Source of the DNA: Oscillospiraceae bacterium
Lineage (GTDB): Bacteria; Bacillota; Clostridia; Oscillospirales; Ruminococcaceae
Direction of reading: 5' to 3'
DNA length: 6,314 nt
NCBI GenBank assembly: GCA_017828835.1
Contig: JAGAEK010000083.1
Span: forward strand, 1-6,314
Below the pieces are notes generated by a model, which searched no databases, had not been told where the DNA came from, and saw only the letters and a list, made by a program, of their open reading frames with translations. Of the stretch, positions 1 to 5,237 are shown one piece after another (positions within the stretch are counted from its first letter, which is position 1; every line of letters starts with the position of its first letter). A program made the position numbers and the translations under genes.

Positions 1-735
1 TTCTTTTTCTCCGCTGTGGTCGCGAAGGCTCCTTATACCGTTTTCATCAACGATCACGATCTCTCCGGGAAGAACGTCTCTTTCAAACGAGGCGCCGATA
101 CTGTTCAGCGCGGAAGTTTCCGAAGCGAAAACGACCGAATCGCCGAGACGTCCGATACAAAGAGGTCTGAAACCGTGAGGATCGCGAACAGCGATAAGCT
201 TTTGAGGCGACATGATCAAAAGAGAGTAGGCGCCTTTGAGACGGCTTACGGCACGGTTCACGGCTTCCTCTATGGAAGGAGCGGAAAGGCGTTCTTTAGT
301 TATGGAATAGGCGATGACTTCGGCGTCGCTCACACTGTGGAATATAGCGCCGCCGAGCTCGAGTTCTTCTCTCAGCGCGCGGTAATTCGTCAGAGTACCG
401 TTATTCGAAACGGCCATAGCGCCTTTTATATGGCGGACGGAAAGCGGCTGAGCGTTAAGACGGTTACCGGTACCGGACGGAGCGTAAAGGGTATGTCCGA
501 TAGCCATATTTCCGAGTCCGAGGGACTCCAGAACCGCGTGGTCGAAAACTTCCGGAACCAATCCGGAGTCCTTATGAACTTTTATAACTCCGTCGTCGTT
601 TACGGCTATACCGCAGCTTTCCTGACCGCGGTGCTGCAGAGCAAAAAGCGCGAAATATGTCAAAGAGACAACGTCGGAACGTTTCGGAGAATATATACCG
701 AAAACTCCGCATTCCTCATGAAGAGAGTTTGACAT
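1..735 (-). CDS. purF: Amidophosphoribosyltransferase, N-terminal part (3' end beyond window)
   Basis: Catalyses the first committed step of de novo purine synthesis: PRPP plus glutamine gives 5-phosphoribosylamine, glutamate and pyrophosphate, in the cytoplasm. The visible 245 residues are the class II glutamine amidotransferase domain and its edge. They begin MSNSLHEECGVFG, with the catalytic Cys at residue 9 after a short propeptide as in the Bacillus-type enzyme. Then come LQHRGQES (33-40), GHTLYAPSG (80-88), NAQP (94-97), NNGTL (111-115) and SDAEVI (136-141). Full-length PurF is about 450-480 residues, so the PRPP-binding half lies outside. The ATG at 735 is preceded by GGAGG (743-747) with 7 nt spacing, a strong start. 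It follows purE by 30 nt and is surely cotranscribed with it. Oddity: position 83 is Leu where Arg is usual (GHxRY), and the residue before NG is Asn rather than His. Identification is secure; whether glutamine use is altered is unknown. Confidence 0.95.
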   Translation of the reverse strand, partial: MSNSLHEECGVFGIYSPKRSDVVSLTYFALFALQHRGQESCGIAVNDDGVIKVHKDSGLVPEVFDHAVLESLGLGNMAIGHTLYAPSGTGNRLNAQPLSVRHIKGAMAVSNNGTLTNYRALREELELGGAIFHSVSDAEVIAYSITKERLSAPSIEEAVNRAVSRLKGAYSLLIMSPQKLIAVRDPHGFRPLCIGRLGDSVVFASETSALNSIGASFERDVLPGEIVIVDENGIRSLRDHSGEKE

Positions 736-765
736 AAAATTACCTCCAGTATTAAAAATAAACGT

Positions 766-1290
766 TTATTGAAGATTTTCAAGTTTGGATTGCAAAGCGG
801 CATCCTTTTCAAGGACGTCCCGCTCCATTTTTGCTTTGTATTGTAGGAGTTTTTCCGCGAGAGCGCCGTCGGAGAGAGCGAGTATCTGTATCGCGAGAAA
901 GGCAGAATTCGCGGCGCCGTTTACGGCGACCGTAGCAACGGGAACACCTTTCGGCATTTGGACTGTCGCGAGCAGAGCATCAAGTCCGTCGAAGGATGAT
1001 TTGACAGGTATTCCGATTACGGGGAGAGTCGTGTGCGCTGCCAAAGCGCCGGCAAGGTGTGCTGCCATTCCGGCTGCGGCGATGATAACGCCGTAACCGT
1101 TTTGCCTTGCACTGCTTGCAAACTCTGCAGCGGCATCGGGAGTTCGGTGAGCTGACATAACTCTCATGCAATAAGGTACGCCGAAACTTTTGAGTACCTC
1201 AGCGGCTTGAGAAACAACGGGAAGATCGCTGTCGCTGCCCATTATTATCGCGACTTTTTTGGGGGTGTTTTCATTATTGATTTTTTTCAT
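766..1290 (-). CDS. purE: N5-carboxyaminoimidazole ribonucleotide mutase, class I
   Basis: Converts N5-CAIR to CAIR in de novo purine synthesis, normally after PurK has made N5-CAIR; the family forms an octamer in the cytoplasm. The 174 residues show all the family blocks: GSDSD (18-22), SAHRTP (46-51, with the catalytic His48), AAAGMAAHLAG (71-81), PVIGIPV (90-96) and MPKGVPVATVAVNGAANSAF (112-131). SAHR rather than a class II variant points to the mutase rather than AIR carboxylase. The length fits the family (about 160-175), with a short polar N-terminal extension and a helical charged tail. The ATG at 1290 has only a modest SD (AAAGGCG, about 8 nt upstream). The gene lies just after an intrinsic terminator and a structured leader, so its expression probably depends on readthrough or on an unseen promoter. 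purF follows 30 nt downstream. No purK is in view. Confidence 0.96.
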   Translation of the reverse strand: MKKINNENTPKKVAIIMGSDSDLPVVSQAAEVLKSFGVPYCMRVMSAHRTPDAAAEFASSARQNGYGVIIAAAGMAAHLAGALAAHTTLPVIGIPVKSSFDGLDALLATVQMPKGVPVATVAVNGAANSAFLAIQILALSDGALAEKLLQYKAKMERDVLEKDAALQSKLENLQ

Positions 1291-1310
1291 GTCGATTACG
1301 CCTTTTCTTT

Positions 1311-1352
1311 AAAAATAATCAAGGGTCGCACGCAGATATACGGCAACCCTTG
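1311..1352 (-). terminator. Intrinsic terminator between the 6S-like leader RNA and purE
   Basis: On the minus strand, CAAGGGTTGC (1343-1352) pairs with GCGACCCTTG (1320-1329) over 10 bp with one G-T wobble. Two more C-G pairs are possible inside the loop. ATTATTTTT follows at 1311-1319. The hairpin sits 21 nt before the purE start codon and about 16 nt after the end of the closing stem of the upstream RNA. It could end the small RNA, attenuate purE-purF, or do both. The hairpin and U-tract are seen directly; the regulatory role is inferred. Confidence 0.85.
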
Positions 1353-1368
1353 AAGTGTTACAATGATA

Positions 1369-1513
1369 CAAATATAGGGGAGAGACGGGAACTTTTTTGA
1401 ACTGCAGGGACGCACTCGCAACGCTTTGAAGAGAGCGTGTGAGAACCAGAAACGATCCGAAAGCGGCAGAAGTTACGAAACTGCGTCAAAAATATCACAT
1501 CCCCGTATTTGAT
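1369..1513 (-). ncRNA. Candidate 6S-like RNA upstream of purE
   Basis: This stretch of about 145 nt has no ORF but folds by hand into a long interrupted rod. The 5' end CAAATAcGGGGA (1500-1511) pairs with the 3' end TCCCCtaTATTTG (1369-1381) over 11 bp. Inside, TTTTTGA (1486-1492) pairs with TCAAAAA (1394-1400) and GCAG (1481-1484) with CTGC (1404-1407). The apex is ACGCT/AGCGT (1434-1438 with 1421-1425) around an 8-nt loop, extended by CTC/GAG (1441-1443 with 1415-1417). A large asymmetric bubble (1448-1480 against 1408-1411) interrupts the middle. A closed-end rod with a central bubble is the 6S RNA shape, which binds the housekeeping RNA polymerase holoenzyme. 6S genes are known beside purine genes in some bacteria, for example purK in cyanobacteria. 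A promoter fits the 5' end and a terminator follows. Against it: the length is short and the bubble is larger on the 5' side. It could instead be a purine-operon leader of unknown type. Confidence 0.5.
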
Positions 1514-1519
1514 ATTTAT

Positions 1520-1548
1520 ATTTTACAATATAAAAATGAAAAAAACAA
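1520..1548 (-). promoter_or_regulatory. Putative sigma-A-type promoter for the leader RNA and purE-purF
   Basis: On the minus strand, TTGTTT (1543-1548) and TAAAAT (1520-1525) are separated by exactly 17 bp of T-rich DNA. The -10 matches five of six consensus bases and the -35 only three. Predicted initiation near 1512-1514 coincides with the first paired base of the leader's closing stem, which strengthens the call. No PurR-type operator is recognisable around it. Confidence 0.55.
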
Positions 1549-1608
1549 TCATAAAAACGCAATAAACCGAAAATTCGTATAGTATGTAAAATGTATTAGG
1601 GAAACGGG

Positions 1609-1627
1609 AAAAACATTATAGATAATG
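1609..1627 (-). terminator. Weak intrinsic terminator after the DUF4380-like gene
   Basis: On the minus strand CATTA-TCTA-TAATG (1614-1627) is followed by TTTTT (1609-1613), 10 nt after the stop codon of the upstream gene. The stem is short and entirely A/T-rich apart from its closing pair, so termination may be leaky and some transcripts could run into the leader RNA region. Confidence 0.4.
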
Positions 1628-1637
1628 CACAAATCTT

Positions 1638-2573
1638 TTATTTGCACACCGAGCCGATAAAATCGCCGATAGACTTATCGGAAGAGAGGTCGGGAACGCA
1701 GTCGACTTTCGAAAGAGTCCAGTGTTCCGTATGTTCGAGCGCCTGTCCGGGCAACACCTTTTTCACGGGGCTGAGTGTCTCCATTTCGAGGAAAAGGCGA
1801 TTCGTGTAAGTCTCATAGTTGCAGCATCTGTCGAGATGATCGGCGCTTATATCCGAGGCAAAACTTATCGTAAACAGATTGTTTTTGTTGAGATAATATG
1901 CTTTACCGGCTTCGGAAAGGAAGCCGAATTTGGTTTTCGATTCGCCGCAGTCGGGGTTTTGGCGCAGAGTTAAAAACTTGTTTCCGAATGAGATACGAGG
2001 ATCTTTGATATCGGCATAAGTCCAAAATACTATATTTTTGTTCGGAAGAAGACCGGCGTCATCGATGGCGTAGGGGAGCAACTCCGTTCCGCCGGCGTCG
2101 ACTGCCGAAACCGCCCATACCGCAAAAGTTTTCGGTTCGGTACCGACGTTTTCGATGCGGTGGAGCACGGTTACTTCGGAGGTGGTTTCGTCAAGAGTTA
2201 CGGTCATTGATTTTTTCAAAGGCGAACTTTCATATACGCGATGCGTAAAAGTTACGGAGTTGCCGTCTTTTGAAAACTCAACGGGCTCGTTGTCCGGAGT
2301 ATACATTTCGTAAAGACTTTCGGGGGCCGCCCATATACGGTGTCCGCCGAAGATCTGCCAGACGGCGTCTTTACCGAACGTCTCGCGGTATTTTTCATCC
2401 GAAAAATTTTGTTTTCTGTCGACGTCGCAGAAGAATACGTTTTCTCCGTCTTTGAGGGAATAAGAGATGATTCTCGGTCCGACGTCAATAGTAACAAAGA
2501 GAGAAACGACACCGTTGTCCATTTTCAGGCACTTACCGTAATTTTTATAATTTTCATAAGAAAAACCGACCAT
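1638..2573 (-). CDS. DUF4380 / galactose-mutarotase-like domain protein
   Basis: A 311-residue soluble protein with no signal peptide or membrane segment. It resembles DUF4380-type proteins, which have the galactose-mutarotase-like beta-sandwich fold used for binding or epimerising sugars. Visible blocks are VTIDVGPRIISYSL (27-40), FGGHRIWAAPE (75-85), MYTPDNEPV (90-98), VLHRIENVG (136-144) and AVWAVSAVDAGG (151-162). The HR-IENVG block is typical of the fold. The substrate is unknown, and catalytic mutarotase residues cannot be assigned with confidence. The ATG at 2573 is preceded by GAGG about 8 nt upstream. The gene stands alone, with its own promoter (2611-2639) and a weak terminator, between the phage lysis genes and the purine operon. 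Its codon use is not visibly different from its neighbours. It may be an ordinary host gene or a phage-carried cargo gene; the window does not decide. Confidence 0.65.
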   Translation of the reverse strand: MVGFSYENYKNYGKCLKMDNGVVSLFVTIDVGPRIISYSLKDGENVFFCDVDRKQNFSDEKYRETFGKDAVWQIFGGHRIWAAPESLYEMYTPDNEPVEFSKDGNSVTFTHRVYESSPLKKSMTVTLDETTSEVTVLHRIENVGTEPKTFAVWAVSAVDAGGTELLPYAIDDAGLLPNKNIVFWTYADIKDPRISFGNKFLTLRQNPDCGESKTKFGFLSEAGKAYYLNKNNLFTISFASDISADHLDRCCNYETYTNRLFLEMETLSPVKKVLPGQALEHTEHWTLSKVDCVPDLSSDKSIGDFIGSVCK

Positions 2574-2610
2574 TTTACATACCTCGCATTTTTGATATTT
2601 TTATACTCTA

Positions 2611-2639
2611 ATTATAACTTAAAAAAAGGCTCAAGTAAA
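2611..2639 (-). promoter_or_regulatory. Sigma-A-type promoter for the DUF4380-like gene
   Basis: A perfect TATAAT (-10, 2611-2616) lies 17 bp from TTTACT (-35, 2634-2639, four of six consensus bases) on the minus strand. Predicted initiation near 2604 leaves a leader of about 30 nt before the ATG at 2573. It follows directly after the phage-cassette terminator, so the gene downstream appears to be an independent transcription unit. Confidence 0.65.
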
Positions 2640-2650
2640 TAGTAAAATGC

Positions 2651-2686
2651 AAAAAACGACGCAGCCGAAAATTCGCGGCTGCGTCG
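2651..2686 (-). terminator. Strong intrinsic terminator ending the phage lysis cassette
   Basis: On the minus strand a perfect 11-bp GC-rich stem, CGACGCAGCCG (2676-2686) with CGGCTGCGTCG (2657-2667), encloses an 8-nt loop. TTTTTT follows at 2651-2656. It begins 10 nt after the endolysin stop codon and should end the late phage transcript, separating it from the next gene. There is no T-run on the other side of the stem, so it is not bidirectional. Confidence 0.93.
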
Positions 2687-2696
2687 GGGAACCTAT

Positions 2697-3401
2697 TTAT
2701 TTGTCGGCGGTAAGAGAAGATGAGAGAGCTTCGAGTTTTGAGATTATGAGATCGAGTTCTGCTTTTGCCGCCAGGAGTTTTGCGGAAGAGTCGTTGCTGA
2801 GGATGTCTTCCACCTGTTTTTTGAAGCTGTCCCAGTGAGGACGGATATAAGCGGGACAGTTTTTTTTGACCTTTGAAAAATCGTAGTGCTGATAGAGTTG
2901 TTTCGTAGTCAGACCGTACCGTTTCAGTATCGCGGCGGCGAGGGCGGCTCCGTTTTTTTCGGCGGCGATATCTTTTTCGTCGCCGGAGCCGTCCATTATG
3001 ATTTCGATCGCAACGGTGGATCCGTTCCCTTTACCGTCGTTGCCGTCGCCGCAATGCCAGCCGACTTCATTTTCTTTGAGGTTCTGCCAGGCGCACACGT
3101 CGTCGACGTAATAATGCACTCTGACGGTCCCGAGGTTGCAGTTCGGATAAGTGGCGCGGGTGTACTGTTCAGCCTGAGTAGTGCTGCCGGACAGTTTTAC
3201 GCGGTTTGAATTGTGGATGGTAACGCCGGCAGGTATACCGGAGCCGTTTGAAAGCAGCAGATTCGCTTTATACTGCTGCCCTTTTTTGAAGTCGCCGAAA
3301 TTTTTGTTCCATACTGCGCTGTCGGGTATGAGCTTTTCATAGATACGAACGCCGTTTTCGGTGCGGATGTTATCGGGAGACAGAGTTTTCAGATTTATCA
3401 C
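2697..3401 (-). CDS. N-acetylmuramoyl-L-alanine amidase (phage endolysin, Amidase_2/PGRP family)
   Basis: Cleaves the amide bond between N-acetylmuramic acid and L-alanine in peptidoglycan, releasing phage particles once the holin acts. Counting from the GTG at 3401 (234 residues), the zinc-amidase domain spans about 18-200. It has VTIHNS (60-65, zinc His63), HYYVDD (96-101), NEVGWHCGDG (111-120), VAIEI (130-134), QHYDFS (171-176, His172) and KNCP (180-183, Cys182). This is the CwlA-like pattern. The last 30 residues are an Ala/Leu/Lys/Glu-rich helix, probably a short coiled coil, not a recognised SH3, LysM or choline-binding domain. There is no signal peptide, consistent with holin dependence. 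The start is uncertain. GTG 3401 overlaps the holin 3' end by 32 nt, with AAGGA only 2 nt before it. A TTG at 3467 has no SD and would overlap by 98 nt. Confidence 0.9.
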   Translation of the reverse strand: MINLKTLSPDNIRTENGVRIYEKLIPDSAVWNKNFGDFKKGQQYKANLLLSNGSGIPAGVTIHNSNRVKLSGSTTQAEQYTRATYPNCNLGTVRVHYYVDDVCAWQNLKENEVGWHCGDGNDGKGNGSTVAIEIIMDGSGDEKDIAAEKNGAALAAAILKRYGLTTKQLYQHYDFSKVKKNCPAYIRPHWDSFKKQVEDILSNDSSAKLLAAKAELDLIISKLEALSSSLTADK

Positions 3402-3786
3402 CGTCCTTGTTTCTGAGTTGGAGCAATATTTTTTTAAGTTTATCGGGAACCGGTATCGATTCGGCAAGGTTTTCGAGCAAACTGATCCCCTCGTTCGCGC
3501 AATAAAAACATACGACGATTTCTCTGACGGGAACGTCGATCATTTTTTCGACCGCCACCGAAGCGGCGACACATATAAAAATAAGCAGTTTTTTACAGAT
3601 GCCTTTGAAACCTATCGACGAGTCGAGTTTTTTGTTTATGATCGCTTTTATAACGCCTGAGAGGTAGTCGAGGACGACGAAAGAGATAAGAGCGATAAGC
3701 CATTTGTCGTAGCCGCCGAACACGGAGACCAGAAACGTACCGATCGCGGTAAAGAATATAGAAGTAGAATTGAAAAGTTTTTCCAT
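3370..3786 (-). CDS. Phage holin (toxin-secretion/phage-lysis holin, phage_holin_4 type)
   Basis: A small membrane protein that forms lesions in the cytoplasmic membrane to time lysis and give the endolysin access to the wall. The 138 residues show hydrophobic segments at about 8-24, 28-47, 66-80 and 86-97. Family blocks are VLDYLSGVIKAI (38-49), SIGFKGICKK (57-66) and ANEGISLLENLAE (97-109), followed by PVPDKLKKIL. The C-terminus is charged and cytoplasmic-looking, as expected. Length fits the family (about 130-150). The ATG (3784-3786) is only 2 nt after the stop of the preceding gene and has no recognisable SD, so it is probably translated by reinitiation. The endolysin gene overlaps its 3' end, making a classic holin-endolysin pair. 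Confidence 0.9.
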   Translation of the reverse strand: MEKLFNSTSIFFTAIGTFLVSVFGGYDKWLIALISFVVLDYLSGVIKAIINKKLDSSIGFKGICKKLLIFICVAASVAVEKMIDVPVREIVVCFYCANEGISLLENLAESIPVPDKLKKILLQLRNKDGDKSENSVSR

Positions 3787-3788
3787 AA

Positions 3789-4142
3789 TTATTTTGAAAG
3801 TAAAGCCGTCAGAGCTTTTTCGATATAGGTTTTCTGTGCCATGACGACGATGAATCTGTCGGCGGTGATTTCGGGTGAGTTTGGGGTGGCTTCGGAAAGT
3901 ACCGCCGTTTCGAGAGCTTGCTTTACCCTTAAGGTGTAGTCTTCATAGAGGTTTGAGCCGTCGAGCACCATTGAAACGGTTTTTTCTGGATTTGAAAAGA
4001 TCGCTCTGAGGGAGTCGAAAGAAATATCGTCGGGATCGACGATTATTTCAAGGCAATTACGGTTCGAATTTTGGAAAAAGCGTTTTGACGCATTTACGCA
4101 AATAACGCTGAGTTTTGAGTTATCTGCAAAGGTTAGAATCAT
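3789..4142 (-). CDS. Hypothetical phage protein, 117 aa
   Basis: I do not recognise the family. The protein is soluble and mixed alpha/beta in appearance. It opens with MILTFADNSKLSV, a beta-strand-like start, has an acidic patch at VDPDDISFDSL (35-45) and ends in a probable helix with a Lys-rich tail (IEKALTALLSK). There is no signal, membrane segment or cysteine motif. The ATG at 4142 has a good SD (AAAGGA, 9 nt spacing). It lies 28 nt after the repeat protein and its stop nearly abuts the holin start. Its place between baseplate and lysis genes suggests a small structural, assembly or lysis-accessory role, but that rests on position only. Confidence 0.8.
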   Translation of the reverse strand: MILTFADNSKLSVICVNASKRFFQNSNRNCLEIIVDPDDISFDSLRAIFSNPEKTVSMVLDGSNLYEDYTLRVKQALETAVLSEATPNSPEITADRFIVVMAQKTYIEKALTALLSK

Positions 4143-4170
4143 AATAAGGTGTCCTTTCTGATTTCAAAAC

Positions 4171-4347
4171 TTATTGATCCTGTTCGTCGGGATCGGAGTT
4201 TTGGGAAGAGGTATCCGAGAACAGCAGTCTGTTCGAGCCGTTTACGTTAGCGTAAAGAGATATTATTTTCCTGTTTGATCCGTTGACGTTGACGTAGAGA
4301 GAGGCGATTTCTCTGGTAGTACCGTTTATATTTGTTATTAACGACAT
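4171..4347 (-). CDS. Small 14-residue-repeat protein (VNVNGSNR repeats), phage tail region
   Basis: A 58-residue protein whose first 45 residues are almost entirely tandem 14-residue units: INGTTREIASLYVN (7-20), VNGSNRKIISLYAN (21-34) and a partial VNGSNRLLFSD (35-45). The tail is polar and acidic (SSQNSDPDEQDQ). Alternating hydrophobic residues with turn-forming NG dipeptides suggest short beta hairpins. There is no membrane segment or signal. I chose the ATG at 4347 because GGGGTG (4354-4359) sits 6 nt upstream. A GTG at 4356 in the same frame would overlap that SD and has none of its own. The gene starts 15 nt after the baseplate-type protein, so it is probably a tail or baseplate accessory piece. 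No enzymatic role is suggested. Confidence 0.75.
   Translation of the reverse strand: MSLITNINGTTREIASLYVNVNGSNRKIISLYANVNGSNRLLFSDTSSQNSDPDEQDQ
4213..4329 (-). repeat. Coding tandem repeat, 42-bp unit, about 2.8 copies
   Basis: Unit 1 is 4288-4329, unit 2 is 4246-4287 and the partial unit 3 is 4213-4245, all in frame within the small repeat protein. The units are clearly related at protein level (NG-[ST]-[TN]-R-[EK]-I-[AI]-SLY-[VA]-N) but synonymous and other changes have accumulated in the DNA. The duplication therefore looks old and selected rather than recent slippage. Confidence 0.8.
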
Positions 4348-4353
4348 ATACGA

Positions 4354-4359
4354 CACCCC
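4354..4359 (-). promoter_or_regulatory. Ribosome binding site deciding the start of the repeat protein
   Basis: GGGGTG, one mismatch from GAGGTG, lies 6 nt before the ATG at 4345-4347. It also contains the alternative GTG start (4354-4356), so the ATG is the better choice. Confidence 0.6.
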
Positions 4360-4362
4360 GGA

Positions 4363-5214
4363 TCATTCGTATATCGCCAAAATTCCGCCGACCGGTATAT
4401 TCTGGATCATGGAGTCGGAGAAAGCGATGTTGCGGACGAGAAACGAAGACGGGAAACTTGAGCTGAGCGCCGTCAAAGGAGCCGCCATTACCTGCGGGAT
4501 ATTGGAAAACATAATGTTTTGATTTGCTAACAGAGTTTTTTCCGATTGAGAAAGGTGGACGGAAGTATTTGAAGTATGGTCGAGGAGGGCTTGGGCAAGA
4601 GCGGTAACGTCCTCTTCGCTGATAAGATCTTTGACTGAATCGATCCAGTCTTCGAACGCCGACTGATACTGGGCAAAGAGATCAGACGTATCGATCTGGT
4701 CGATCACACCGGCGACGATACCGCACAAGTTCGGATCGTTACGCCGGTCGGTTATGTCGGATTGCGATACTTCGCTTGAAGCCGGTGCGATCAGAATGTC
4801 GGCGAGACCGAGCTCGTAGACGGAGGAATTTCTTGTGAGAGCCGGAGCCGAGGGAGAGGATGACGGAGAACCGGTCAATTTTTCCAAAGTTATCGTTCTT
4901 TGAGTGAGGTCGAGTCTTGCAACGATCCGGTCGATACGCGAAAGAGAGAGGTGGGCTTGAGAAAGAGTAATAGACTGATCCTGGGAATCGAAGGCGAAAT
5001 AACCGTTTATAAAGCAGGAACCGGGACTGACCTTTACGGTCATACCCGAATATTCTTTTACTTGAAACGAGGTCGCCGGATCCGCATATACGCCGTTGCC
5101 GATGAAGCGTTTGAAATATTCTGCCCAAAAGTCGGCGCTTTCGGCGCGGTCGAATATCGGGAGGTTGTTGTCGTCATAGCCGAGGATTTCACTGTTGAAA
5201 AATCCGCTTCGCAT
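4363..5214 (-). CDS. Phage baseplate / receptor-binding-type structural protein
   Basis: A 283-residue virion protein that probably sits at the tail tip and contacts the host surface. The first 165 residues match a common Firmicutes-phage structural pattern: FFNSE near the N-terminus, AEYFKRFIGNGVYADP (31-46), MTVKVSPGSCFINGYF (58-73), SRIDRIVARLDLTQRTI (92-108), YELGLADILIAP (133-144) and DITDRRNDPNLCG (153-165). Then follow a helical stretch with FEDWIDSVKDLI (187-198) and a linker LDHTSNTSVHLSQSEKTLL (211-229), which resembles the H-N-H-EK linkers of tail fibres. The C-terminal 50 residues are Ser-rich and hydrophobic, with no clear domain, and may be the variable tip. The ATG at 5214 has AAAGGA 11 nt upstream. 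It follows the Gp37-like gene by 23 nt. Confidence 0.75.
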   Translation of the reverse strand: MRSGFFNSEILGYDDNNLPIFDRAESADFWAEYFKRFIGNGVYADPATSFQVKEYSGMTVKVSPGSCFINGYFAFDSQDQSITLSQAHLSLSRIDRIVARLDLTQRTITLEKLTGSPSSSPSAPALTRNSSVYELGLADILIAPASSEVSQSDITDRRNDPNLCGIVAGVIDQIDTSDLFAQYQSAFEDWIDSVKDLISEEDVTALAQALLDHTSNTSVHLSQSEKTLLANQNIMFSNIPQVMAAPLTALSSSFPSSFLVRNIAFSDSMIQNIPVGGILAIYE

Positions 5215-5237
5215 AAATTATCATATCCTTTCAAAAA

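Larger units (their letters stand above)
1291..1637 (-). other. Intergenic region between the DUF4380-like gene and purE
   Basis: These 347 bases contain no ORF I can support. In transcription order they hold the weak terminator (1609-1627), an A/T-rich stretch of about 60 bases (1549-1608) in which I see nothing convincing, the promoter (1520-1548), the 6S-like RNA (1369-1513) and the strong terminator (1311-1352). The last 20 bases are the purE leader with its modest SD. Confidence 0.8.

Noticed and set aside
16..732. A 238-residue open frame on the plus strand
   Set aside because: It lies exactly antisense to purF, whose minus-strand translation has all family motifs and a strong SD. The plus-strand product has low-complexity, shadow-like composition.
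785..1096. Plus-strand open frame of 103 residues opposite purE
   Set aside because: It is antisense to an unmistakable purE and its Ala/Arg/Ser-rich composition mirrors purE codon use; there is no convincing ribosome site.
1291..1513. Purine or PRPP (ykkC-type) riboswitch upstream of purE
   Set aside because: I looked for the conserved junction and loop sequences of these families and did not find them. The pairing seen is a single long rod, not a three-way junction.
2586..2640. TTGAGC (2629-2634) as the -35 of the DUF4380-like promoter
   Set aside because: The spacer to TATAAT would be only 12 bp; TTTACT at 2634-2639 gives the correct 17 bp.
1567..2675. An 11-base direct repeat, CCGAAAATTCG, at 1567-1577 and 2665-2675, flanking the DUF4380-like gene and resembling an attachment core
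   Set aside because: A match of this length within about 6 kb is expected by chance. It is nearly palindromic and A/T-centred, and one copy is the loop of the phage-cassette terminator. No further flanking identity is seen.
2697..3467. Endolysin start at the TTG at 3467 (256 residues)
   Set aside because: It has no SD, would overlap the holin by 98 nt, and the extra 22 residues are outside the conserved domain; GTG 3401 is preferred though not proven.
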